Shown: one piece after another, positions 1 through 5,828 of the stretch
How the letters are laid out: each line of letters starts with the position of its first letter
How positions within the stretch are numbered: position 1 is the first letter of the stretch
Assembly (NCBI GenBank): GCA_029777755.1
Contig: JAKORQ010000217.1
Span: 1-6,254 of the forward strand
Origin: Planctomycetota bacterium
Lineage (GTDB): Bacteria > Planctomycetota > Phycisphaerae > Tepidisphaerales > Tepidisphaeraceae
Direction: 5' to 3'
DNA length: 6,254 nucleotides
The notes under the pieces: generated by a model
Database searches by the model: none
What the model was told of the DNA's origin: nothing
What the model saw: only the letters and a program-made list of their open reading frames with translations
Made by a program: the position numbers and the translations under genes

Positions 1-102
1 GAAGCGACGATGCCACTTGCCCACGTGCTGGCGCTGCGCCCGGTTGCGCATGTGGGCCATTGGATTTACGAGAAGATCGCCGCCCACCGAACCTGCCGCT
101 AG
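1..102 (+). CDS. C-terminal end of a DUF393 (DCC family)-like protein, partial
   Basis: The frame is open from base 1 to a TAG at 100-102 and gives the last 33 residues of a protein whose start lies outside the window. The visible tail, around VGHWIYEKIAAHR, resembles the end of DUF393/DCC-family proteins, which often finish with a Tyr-containing helix followed by an 'IA-x-(N/H)R' stretch. The family is annotated as putative thiol-disulfide oxidoreductases with an N-terminal DxxC motif, which would lie outside the window. With 33 residues the family call is tentative. That this is the end of a real gene is more likely than the name: the residues look protein-like and the next gene begins about 70 nt later on the same strand. 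Confidence 0.45.
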   Translation, partial: EATMPLAHVLALRPVAHVGHWIYEKIAAHRTCR

Positions 103-174
103 TCTAGTCGAAAAGGCTCACTGTGACCCGGGAAACCATGGAACCGCCAGCCAGTACCAGTTATCGTGCTGGGC

Positions 175-1134
175 ATGATGCGAAGCCTTCTTGTTCTTGT
201 CGTGGCGATGGTGCTGCCGCTGGTGGCGGTGGCGCAGGAAGTGCGGCTGTATACCAGTGTCGATCAGCCCTATGCGGTGAAGATCATCCGCGAATTTGAG
301 AAGCAAACCGGCATCACGGTGAGGGTACTTACCGATGCTGAGGCGACCAAGACGGCCGGCTTGGCCGAGCGCCTGCGGGCGGAGAGGAACAATCCTCGCG
401 CCGATGTCTGGTGGAGCAATGAAGTCTTCCACACCATCCGCCTGGCGAACGAGGGGATTTTGGCTCCCTATGAATCACCGGCGGCGAAGGATATCCCCGC
501 CCAGTTTGTCGACAAGCAGCATCGCTGGACGGCGGCGGCGTTGCGCATCCGCGTGCTGCTGGCGGCCGAGGGCGTGGACGTCAAGGGCTATCGCGACCTG
601 CTCCGCCCGGACCTCAAGGGCAAGAGCGTACTGGCCAAACCCGCTTTCGGCACCACCGGCGGCCACATGGCGGCGATGTATGTCCTGCTGGGCGAGCAGA
701 AGTATCGCGGGTTTCTCGAGGCGGCCAGGGCGAATGGCCTGAAGCTTGTCGGCGGCAATGCCATCGCGGCAAACATGGTCGGCTCGGGGCAGATGAGCTT
801 CGTGTTTACCGATAATGATGACGCCGATCATGTCATGGCCGGCGGGGCAAAGGTGAAGATGATCATCCCCGACCAGGCAGAGGGAGGCATCGGCACGCTG
901 GCGATGCCTTGTAGCGTGGGCCTGGTGGCCGGGGCCAGGAACGAGGACGCCGCTAAGGAACTGATCGACTACCTGGTCTCGCGCGAGGTCGAGCAGATGC
1001 TGATCTCCGACAAGTTCGCCTATGCCAGCGTGCGTGACGCCGGCGGCGACCTGAAGGTCATGCAGGTCGATTTCCCCACGGTGGCCGAGAAGATGCCCGA
1101 GGCCATCAACATGGCGCTGCGCATCCTGGAGTAG
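175..1134 (+). CDS. Exported ABC-type solute-binding protein, ferric-iron-binding-like family
   Basis: This is a periplasmic solute-binding protein of the family that includes ferric-binding FbpA/FutA and related binders; it would capture a ligand and hand it to an ABC permease. From ATG 175 it is 319 residues. It has a short basic start (MMR), a hydrophobic core at residues 5-19 and a type I cleavage site AVA|QE after residue 20. There is no lipobox cysteine, so it is probably soluble and periplasmic. The mature protein opens with LYTSVDQPY (25-33), the usual first strand of the family, and the length is typical. GTG 166 and ATG 178 are other possible starts; none has a clear Shine-Dalgarno, and 175 or 178 gives the neatest signal peptide. 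Near residues 212-218, where classical ferric binders place a tyrosine pair, it reads TDNDDAD, so iron is not assured as the ligand. No permease or ATPase gene is adjacent. The DUF1593 gene follows after 27 nt. Confidence 0.9.
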   Translation: MMRSLLVLVVAMVLPLVAVAQEVRLYTSVDQPYAVKIIREFEKQTGITVRVLTDAEATKTAGLAERLRAERNNPRADVWWSNEVFHTIRLANEGILAPYESPAAKDIPAQFVDKQHRWTAAALRIRVLLAAEGVDVKGYRDLLRPDLKGKSVLAKPAFGTTGGHMAAMYVLLGEQKYRGFLEAARANGLKLVGGNAIAANMVGSGQMSFVFTDNDDADHVMAGGAKVKMIIPDQAEGGIGTLAMPCSVGLVAGARNEDAAKELIDYLVSREVEQMLISDKFAYASVRDAGGDLKVMQVDFPTVAEKMPEAINMALRILE

Positions 1135-1161
1135 TGGCCGCGGACTTTGTGGAGAAGGATC

Positions 1162-2469
1162 ATGTCGCGCCCGCGGATTATCGTCACCACCGACATCACC
1201 AGCGTGCAGGCGGGATACAAGGAGCCGGATGACTGCCAGTCGCTGGTGCGGCTGCTGGCGATGTCCGACAAGTTCAAGATCGAGGGGCTGATCGCCTCCA
1301 GCCGGCTAAACCACGGGCAGGATGTCTGCCCGCAGCACATCGAGCACGTGGTGAACGCGTACGGCAAGGTCGAGAAGCAGCTTCTGAAGCATTCGCCGAC
1401 GTATCCCTCGGCCAAGTACCTGCGCTCGATCATCAAGGCCGGCCAGCCGATAGCGCTGCCGAGCCTGCCGGTGGAGGCGAGCATCGGCGAGAACGAGGAC
1501 ACCGAGGCATCCGACTGGATCATCGAGCGGCTGTCGGAGAACCTGGCCGAGCCGCTCTGGGTGATCGCCTGGGGAGGAACGGCCGACCTGGCACAGGCGC
1601 TATGGCGAATCCGCGAGTCGATGTCATCGCACGAGCAGAAGAAACTGCTTGCCCGGCTGCGCGTGTATGCCGTCGCGGATCAGGACTCCACCAGCCCCTG
1701 GATTCGCGCCAACTTCCCGGACCTGTTCTACATCTTCGCTCAGCGCGTGTTTCGCGGCATGTACCGCTGGGGCGACACGAGCCTCTGCACCAGCGAATGG
1801 GTCCAGACGAACATCATCCGCCCCGGCGGCCCGCTGGGCGCGGTATATCCCGACTATCGCGGTGGCGACGTCTTCTCGCCCACGCTCGGCCCGGTCACGG
1901 GGATGAAGGATGGCGACGCCTCCAGCTTCCTGTACCTGTTTCCCAATGGGCTAAGCTGCCCGGAGCGCCCCGACCTGGGCGGATGGGGCGGGAGATTCGT
2001 GCGCATCCCCGATACCCGCATGCAGTGGACCGATGCGGAGGATCATGTGCCTGGCGCGGAGGATGAGATTCAGCGCAAGGCCGCCACGGTTTCCCGCTGG
2101 CGCGATGCCTTCCAGCGGGAGATTGCAGCGCGGATGCAGTGGTGCTCGACCGATCCGGTGGATGCTCCCCGCCCGCCGGTGGTCAAGGTGAACGGAAGCC
2201 TGAGCCGGCGCGTGAGGATAGGCGAGGCGATAACGCTGGACTTGAGCGGCAGTTGCGACGGCAGGGGAGGCGGCCCGGTATGCGTGCGCTGGATGAGCTA
2301 CCCACCCGGCGGCGAAGTGGAGTTTGAGAACCCCATGTGCTGCAAGACAAAGGCAGTGGTCCGCAACGCCCAGCCGGGATCAACCGTGCACGTGGTGGCA
2401 GAAGTAACCGGCCCGGGTGCCACAGGCATGGTGCGCTACGCACGGATTGAACTTAAGATGATCCAGTAG
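1162..2469 (+). CDS. DUF1593 family protein: nucleoside-hydrolase-like domain plus C-terminal Ig-like domain (Sde182 type)
   Basis: The protein has 435 residues. The N-terminal part has a nucleoside-hydrolase-like fold signature: TTDITS (9-14) with D11, then EPDD (21-24), matching the Asp cluster that binds calcium and ribose in nucleoside hydrolases, and VIAWGGTADLA (134-144). KDGD...FLYLFPNGLS (from 249) and GWGGRF (274-279) are hallmarks of DUF1593/Sde182 proteins. Residues about 340-435 are beta-rich, start with VVKVNG and fit the Ig-like Sde0182 C-terminal domain. The family was named from a cellulose-binding protein of Saccharophagus; substrate and reaction are not established, so I give none. 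ATG 1162 is chosen because GGAGAAGG lies just upstream (1151-1158); TTG 1147 would add five residues. No signal peptide is visible with either start, although many relatives are secreted. It probably shares a transcript with the solute-binding protein 27 nt upstream. The family call is firm, the function is not. Confidence 0.88.
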   Translation: MSRPRIIVTTDITSVQAGYKEPDDCQSLVRLLAMSDKFKIEGLIASSRLNHGQDVCPQHIEHVVNAYGKVEKQLLKHSPTYPSAKYLRSIIKAGQPIALPSLPVEASIGENEDTEASDWIIERLSENLAEPLWVIAWGGTADLAQALWRIRESMSSHEQKKLLARLRVYAVADQDSTSPWIRANFPDLFYIFAQRVFRGMYRWGDTSLCTSEWVQTNIIRPGGPLGAVYPDYRGGDVFSPTLGPVTGMKDGDASSFLYLFPNGLSCPERPDLGGWGGRFVRIPDTRMQWTDAEDHVPGAEDEIQRKAATVSRWRDAFQREIAARMQWCSTDPVDAPRPPVVKVNGSLSRRVRIGEAITLDLSGSCDGRGGGPVCVRWMSYPPGGEVEFENPMCCKTKAVVRNAQPGSTVHVVAEVTGPGATGMVRYARIELKMIQ

Positions 2470-2477
2470 GTAGGGAT

Positions 2478-2510
2478 TCCACCAAAGTGGAGCGGGCGAT
2501 CTCCGCCCGC
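2478..2510 (+). terminator. Two adjacent hairpins after the DUF1593 stop, possible terminator or dispersed repeat
   Basis: Eight bases after the DUF1593 stop are two consecutive perfect inverted repeats: TCCAC/GTGGA (2478-2482 with 2487-2491, loop CAAA) and, at once after it, GCGGGCG/CGCCCGC (2492-2498 with 2504-2510, loop ATCTC). The second stem is seven G/C pairs. There is no T-run after either hairpin, so a classical intrinsic terminator is not supported on the plus strand. The position fits a 3'-end stabilising or Rho-associated structure. The compact double-hairpin form also fits a dispersed intergenic palindromic element, which one window cannot show. Confidence 0.35.
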
Positions 2511-2520
2511 AGGAGGTAAG

Positions 2521-2709
2521 GTGATCCTCGACGAAGATGCCACATCGGGGCCACGGAAATCGGAGGATTCACTAAGAAGCAAGAGCGCAACCAAGCAAGC
2601 GTCGATCTCTCGATGCCGGTCAGTATGGATGATATTCGGGCAGGCTTCTGTCGATTCGACGTCCCGGGGCCTATATGGCAAGCCGCTGCACCTGAAGATG
2701 CCCAGCTAA
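2521..2709 (+). CDS. Doubtful 62-codon frame behind a strong Shine-Dalgarno sequence
   Basis: A GTG at 2521 lies four bases after AGGAGG (2511-2516), one of the best ribosome-binding matches in the window, and opens a 62-residue frame ending in TAA at 2707-2709. The product is Ser/Lys/Arg-rich with no membrane segment, no recognisable domain and no cysteine pattern. Its third codon positions look less G/C-biased than those of the surrounding genes, which argues against a long-established gene. The Shine-Dalgarno directly abuts the G/C hairpin at 2492-2510 and may just be part of that element. I list it because of the ribosome-binding site and think it more likely non-coding. Confidence 0.18.
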   Translation: MILDEDATSGPRKSEDSLRSKSATKQASISRCRSVWMIFGQASVDSTSRGLYGKPLHLKMPS

Positions 2710-2754
2710 AAAGCTACATCCTCTTCGTCTCTTCGTCGCTTTGTGGTAAGAAGG

Positions 2755-2779
2755 AAAACGCTGCGCCCAGGCATGCGCA
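2755..2779 (-). terminator. Possible intrinsic terminator of mqnE (minus strand)
   Basis: On the minus strand, one base after the mqnE TAG, TGCGC and GCGCA can pair (2775-2779 with 2762-2766, eight-base loop). Three bases later comes a TTTT run (2758-2755) followed by pyrimidine-rich sequence. The stem is only five pairs, so this is a weak terminator candidate in the right place. Confidence 0.33.
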
Positions 2780-2780
2780 C

Positions 2781-3929
2781 CTACGCGCTGACCACCTCGT
2801 TCTCCCGGTGGATTTCGCGATAGACGGTGTCGCGCTCCACGGGGACGAACCCCGCTTCGCGGATCAGGCGTTTCAGTTGCGGGACGGTCATCTCCTGGTG
2901 CGTGCCGTGGCCGACGCGCTTGGTGATGTCGTACCAGACCACGGTGCCGTCCATGTCGTCGCAGCCCCAGGAGAGGGCTACCTGCGAGAGACCCACCCCC
3001 TGCATGATCCAGAACGCCTTTATGTGGGGCACGTTGTCGAGCATCAGGCGGCTGATCGCCAGCGTCTTGAGATCGGAAAGACCCGTTGGACCGGGCAGTT
3101 CTCCCAGCTCGCTTCCCTCAGGGGCGAACGACAGCGGCACGAGGCAATTGAACGCCGCACGCGGGGTGTCGGGGGAGTTGCTGTCCTTCATCGCCTGCAG
3201 GCTCTCATCCTGGAGCTCGCGCAGCTTGATGAGGTGGCGGATGCGCTGTTCAGGTGTTTCCACGTGCCCATACAGCATGGTGGCGTTGGAAAAGATGCCT
3301 AGTGAGTGGGCGGTGCGATGCACCTCGAACCACTTGTCCTCGCGCACCTTGCCCTTGAAGGCCACATCATGCACGCGATCGTCGAATATCTCCGCGCCGC
3401 CGCCGGGGAGTGAACCCAGCCCCGCTTCGCGCAAGGCGACAAGCACTTCCTCTATGCTCATGCGGGCGATGCGCGAAAGATGCACGATCTCGACGGCCGT
3501 GAATGCCTTGATGTGCAGTCCGGGGCAGGACTGGCTGATGCCGCGCAGGATGTCCAGGTAATAGTCAAACTTCAGCCACGGGTGCAGTCCGCCGACGATA
3601 TGCACCTCGGTCGCCCCCGCCTGGTGGGCCTTCTGCGCCACCTCAATGACCTGCTCCACCGGCATCTCGTACGCGCCTTCCTCGCCGCGTTTGCGATAGA
3701 ACGAACAGAAGCGGCAGGACAGCGCGCAGACGTTGGTGTAATTGATGTGGCGATTGCGATTGTAGAAAGCCTTGTTGCCATGCAGTCGCGTGCGCACCAT
3801 GTGCGCCAGCCGGCCGATGGCGTGAATATCGCGCGAATTCTGCAGGGCGAGCCCATCTTCAAACGTCAGGCGCTCGCCGGCCGCCACTTTTTCCGCGATT
3901 TCCGGGGGAAGAGCAGTTCTTGCGGTCAT
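2781..3929 (-). CDS. mqnE: Aminofutalosine synthase MqnE (radical SAM)
   Basis: MqnE joins 3-[(1-carboxyvinyl)oxy]benzoate to the adenosyl radical of SAM to make 6-amino-6-deoxyfutalosine, an early step of the futalosine route to menaquinone; it is cytosolic. The 382-residue protein has the radical SAM cluster motif CX3CX2C at C68, C72 and C75, preceded by HINYTN (61-66). Strong family signatures follow: EVHIVGGLHP, HIKAFTAVEI, GSLPGGGAEIFDDRV, HRTAHSLGI, SNATMLYGH, and near the end LDNVPHIKAFW and CDDMDGTVV. These separate it from the related dehypoxanthine futalosine cyclase MqnC. About 15 extra residues (243-257) follow RELQDE, where shorter homologues as I recall them run straight on to the FxxxxPL strand. 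Start ATG at 3929-3927 gives the usual N-terminus; it lacks a clear Shine-Dalgarno, and the frame open further upstream overlaps pduO and has no MqnE character. It lies 62 nt downstream of pduO on the same strand. No other mqn gene is visible. Confidence 0.94.
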   Translation of the reverse strand: MTARTALPPEIAEKVAAGERLTFEDGLALQNSRDIHAIGRLAHMVRTRLHGNKAFYNRNRHINYTNVCALSCRFCSFYRKRGEEGAYEMPVEQVIEVAQKAHQAGATEVHIVGGLHPWLKFDYYLDILRGISQSCPGLHIKAFTAVEIVHLSRIARMSIEEVLVALREAGLGSLPGGGAEIFDDRVHDVAFKGKVREDKWFEVHRTAHSLGIFSNATMLYGHVETPEQRIRHLIKLRELQDESLQAMKDSNSPDTPRAAFNCLVPLSFAPEGSELGELPGPTGLSDLKTLAISRLMLDNVPHIKAFWIMQGVGLSQVALSWGCDDMDGTVVWYDITKRVGHGTHQEMTVPQLKRLIREAGFVPVERDTVYREIHRENEVVSA

Positions 3930-3965
3930 TGATGGAAGTTTAGCCCTGTCGCTGCCAACGAGAAA

Positions 3966-4005
3966 GGCGCAAGGGCGGTTCGCCGGGCAAGTCAGTCCTT
4001 GCGCC
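3966..4005 (-). repeat. Nested inverted repeat across the pduO stop codon
   Basis: GGCGCAAG (3966-3973) and CTTGCGCC (3998-4005) form a perfect eight-base inverted repeat. Directly inside the left arm is a second hairpin, GGCG/CGCC (3974-3977 with 3981-3984, loop GTT). The pduO TGA (3994-3992) lies within the structure. On the minus strand the outer stem is followed by CTTTCTCG, a short imperfect pyrimidine run. It could act as a partial terminator or processing/stability element that separates pduO from mqnE expression. The pairing is seen in the sequence; the role is inferred. Confidence 0.4.
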
Positions 4006-4537
4006 ACTGAACATCCTGCGTGCCGGCAAGGTGATTGGCATAACGCGCGTGCATAAAGAGCCAGTCGGCCAGGCGATTGAGATAGCGCGTCACCAGCGGG
4101 TTGAGCCTCTCCCGCTCCGCCAGGGCAACGATCAGGCGCTCCGCCCGTCGGCACACGGCGCGGGCGACATGCAATCGGGCGGCCGACTCGCTCCCGCCGG
4201 GCAGGATGAAGCTGCGCAGCGGCCCGGATTCCTTCTCGGCGTGATCTATCTCACGCTCCAGCCGCGCAATCATCTCATCAGTGAGCGGGGGCAGGATCTG
4301 GGCGAAGGCCTGCTCGTTGCGGGCGGCCAGATGCGAGCCGATGGCAAACAGCTCATGCTGCACCTTTGTGATCAGGCTCTTGATCGGCCCGGGCGACACC
4401 ACCTCGGCCAGGCCCATGGCAGCGTTAAGCTCGTCAACCGTGCCGATGCATTCAATGCGCAGATCCGCCTTGCTTATGCGGTCCGCACCCAGCAGGCCGG
4501 TGGTGCCGCTATCGCCTTGTCGGGTGTATATTTTCAT
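3992..4537 (-). CDS. pduO: PduO-type ATP:cob(I)alamin adenosyltransferase
   Basis: This enzyme transfers the adenosyl group of ATP to cob(I)alamin to give adenosylcobalamin (coenzyme B12), in the cytosol. The 181-residue protein is the normal length for a stand-alone PduO/MMAB domain. It shows YTRQGDSGTTGLL (4-16), the N-terminal ATP-binding loop; GTVDELNA (32-39); FILPGGS (110-116); the arginine-rich helix R126-x3-R130-R131-x-E133-R134 used for ATP binding and catalysis; and YLNRLADWLF (152-161). The start at 4537-4535 is supported by AGAGGTGG (4546-4539 on the minus strand), four bases or fewer upstream, and by a family-typical MKIYTRxGD beginning. It is first of a probable two-gene unit with mqnE and is divergent from ahbD across 136 nt. 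No B12-dependent enzyme and no cobalamin riboswitch can be seen nearby. Family identity is clear; the symbol is by family (cobO-type names are also used). Confidence 0.93.
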   Translation of the reverse strand: MKIYTRQGDSGTTGLLGADRISKADLRIECIGTVDELNAAMGLAEVVSPGPIKSLITKVQHELFAIGSHLAARNEQAFAQILPPLTDEMIARLEREIDHAEKESGPLRSFILPGGSESAARLHVARAVCRRAERLIVALAERERLNPLVTRYLNRLADWLFMHARYANHLAGTQDVQWRKD

Positions 4538-4576
4538 GCCACCTCTTGTGTGCGAACTGATTTTAGGACAATCCTG

Positions 4577-4582
4577 TATAAT
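4577..4582 (+). promoter_or_regulatory. Candidate sigma-70-type -10 box upstream of ahbD
   Basis: A perfect TATAAT lies in an AT-rich island in the otherwise GC-rich gap between pduO and ahbD. No good -35 hexamer sits 16-18 bases upstream, so activator help would be expected if it is used. A small inverted repeat AGGA-CAA-TCCT (4565-4575) ends two bases before the box and could be a regulator site. A start near 4589 would give ahbD a leader of about 85 nt. The same island could also serve pduO on the other strand, where I find no clean -10/-35 pair. Confidence 0.4.
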
Positions 4583-4604
4583 AAACGCTGCCGTTCCACC
4601 AATG

Positions 4605-4657
4605 GCGCGTGCCGCGCAGATTACAGGCGGTGCCTGATCCATGCACGCAGGCCAGGC
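4605..4657 (+). other. ahbD leader with small, partly exclusive hairpins
   Basis: Between the candidate promoter and the ahbD start are GCGCG/CGCGC (4605-4609 with 4613-4617) and CAGGC/GCCTG (4624-4628 with 4632-4636). The same GCCTG can instead pair with either of two tandem CAGGC copies at 4648-4652 and 4653-4657. Those later pairings would enclose the upstream in-frame ATG at 4641 and end shortly before the ribosome-binding region at 4664-4670. The stems are short and a regulatory role is speculative. Confidence 0.28.
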
Positions 4658-4673
4658 TATTTTGAGAGAACCA

Positions 4674-5828
4674 ATGAACGACACAACGCCCGCTCTTCGA
4701 CTGCTGTTCTGGGAGACAACGGCCGCCTGCAACCTGGCCTGCATCCACTGTCGTCGGCTGGATGTCTCGCAGCAGTTGTGCAGCAACGACCTGACGACCG
4801 AGCAGGCGCGGAACATGATCTGCGGCCTGCGCGAACTGGGTCGCCCGATCCTGGTATTCTCCGGCGGCGAGCCGCTTATGCGGCCGGACCTCTTTGAGCT
4901 GGCCGAGTACGCCACTTCGCTGGACCTGCCGATTGCCCTGGCTACCAACGGCACGATCATGAATGAGCAGGTGGCACGGAAGATCGTGGATGTGGGCTTC
5001 CGCCGGGTTTCCATGAGCTTCGACGGTCCGGATGCCGCCACGCACGATGGCTTCCGCAAGATCGACGGCGCGTTCGACAGCAGCGTGTCCGCCTTCAGGC
5101 TGCTGCGCTCCGTGGGCATGTCGGTGCAGATCAACACCACCATCGCCCGGCACAACTACGACAAGATGGACCAGATCTATCAGCTTGCCCTGGACCTGGG
5201 TGCTGATGCCCTGCACATCTTCATGCTGGTGCCGGTGGGCTGCGGCATGGAACTGACCGATGAGATCATGCTCCAGCCGGAAGAGTACGAGCGGGCCATG
5301 CACTGGATATATGACCGCAGCCTGGAGGGGAAGCTGCATCTCAAGGCGACCTGCGCGCCGCACTATTTCCGCGTGATGCGGCAGCGGGCGAAGGAGGACG
5401 GCAAGCCGATGCCGGCATTTGCCCATCCGCACAAGGGCATGGGGCCGGCAAATGGCGGGCACCCGCACTCGATGCGCCATCCCGGGCGCCCGGGCGGTCA
5501 TCCCGGCGGCGACATGAGCGCCATGACCAAGGGATGCCTGGCCGGCCAGGCGGTCTGCTTCGTCAGCCACGAGGGCGAAGTCTTCCCCTGCGGCTACCTG
5601 CCGGTGACCAGCGGCAACGTGAAGCAGACTCCGCTGCCTGAAATTTGGCGCGAGAGCAAGGTATTCGCCGACATCCGCGACGATTCGAAGCTGGAAGGCA
5701 AGTGCGGCCTGTGCGAGTACAAGAAGGTCTGCATGGGATGCCGCGCCAGGGCATACGCGGAAACGCAAAGCTACCTGGCGGAAGAGCCGAATTGCGAATA
5801 CGTCCCGCTGCGCATGCGGAAGGCGTGA
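4674..5828 (+). CDS. ahbD: AhbD-type heme b synthase (radical SAM/SPASM, Fe-coproporphyrin III decarboxylase)
   Basis: AhbD makes heme b by oxidative decarboxylation of two propionates of iron-coproporphyrin III, the last step of the siroheme-dependent heme pathway. The 384-residue protein has RLLFWETT followed by CX3CX2C (C19, C23, C26), GGEP (64-67), SFDG and INTTIARHN, then KATCAPHYFRVMRQRAK, a signature I associate with AhbD. The C-terminal SPASM part has C288-x12-G-x4-C306 and C344, C347, C353, C356 and C374, ending in CRARAYAETQSYLAEEP; these would bind the auxiliary cluster. Start 4674 is preferred over in-frame ATG 4641 because GAGAGAA (4664-4670) precedes it and the protein then begins as relatives do. 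Residues about 248-283 form a His/Gly/Pro/Met-rich insertion with six His, unlike the short linker expected before C288. It is divergent from pduO and mqnE; ahbA, ahbB and ahbC are not in the window. A related SPASM peptide-modifying enzyme is the main alternative, but no precursor peptide is evident. Confidence 0.85.
   Translation: MNDTTPALRLLFWETTAACNLACIHCRRLDVSQQLCSNDLTTEQARNMICGLRELGRPILVFSGGEPLMRPDLFELAEYATSLDLPIALATNGTIMNEQVARKIVDVGFRRVSMSFDGPDAATHDGFRKIDGAFDSSVSAFRLLRSVGMSVQINTTIARHNYDKMDQIYQLALDLGADALHIFMLVPVGCGMELTDEIMLQPEEYERAMHWIYDRSLEGKLHLKATCAPHYFRVMRQRAKEDGKPMPAFAHPHKGMGPANGGHPHSMRHPGRPGGHPGGDMSAMTKGCLAGQAVCFVSHEGEVFPCGYLPVTSGNVKQTPLPEIWRESKVFADIRDDSKLEGKCGLCEYKKVCMGCRARAYAETQSYLAEEPNCEYVPLRMRKA

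Larger units (their letters stand above)
2470..2780. other. 311-nt gap between convergent genes, no convincing protein gene
   Basis: This stretch separates the ends of the DUF1593 gene (plus) and mqnE (minus). In order it holds two adjacent hairpins (2478-2510), a strong AGGAGGT (2511-2517) before a doubtful 62-codon frame, a short tandem direct repeat TCTTCGTC x2 (2722-2737), and a hairpin with a T-run on the minus strand (2755-2779). Frames on both strands here have mixed residue composition and no family signature that I recognise. It is best read as a region between converging genes, where transcripts from both sides would end. Confidence 0.6.

Noticed and set aside
1602..2066. Alternative plus-strand frames within the DUF1593 gene
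   Set aside because: They have Arg/Pro/Ala-rich compositions typical of out-of-frame reading, and the DUF1593 motifs lie in the annotated frame.
2613..3932. Plus-strand frames opposite mqnE (229, 244 and 150 codons)
   Set aside because: They are shadows of mqnE on the other strand without any family signature.
3930..4154. Upstream extension of the mqnE frame into pduO
   Set aside because: The added residues do not resemble MqnE and overlap the well-supported PduO C-terminus in another frame; the family-typical start is at 3929.
4538..4673. Possible cobalamin riboswitch upstream of pduO
   Set aside because: The pduO leader on the minus strand is too short before the promoter island and I find no B12-box-like core; the region is mostly the ahbD leader.
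4538..5155. Upstream extension of the pduO frame across the intergenic region into ahbD
   Set aside because: PduO begins normally with MKIYTRQGD at 4537 behind an AGAGGTGG site; the extension is antisense to ahbD.
4563..5768. Long minus-strand frame of about 400 codons opposite ahbD
   Set aside because: It is an antisense shadow of the well-supported ahbD; its composition (many His, Arg, Ala, Val) is what GC-rich codon bias produces, and no domain is visible.
5826..5828. TGA of ahbD as a selenocysteine codon
   Set aside because: The protein already has family-typical length and ending before the TGA, and no stem-loop resembling a bacterial SECIS follows at the required place.
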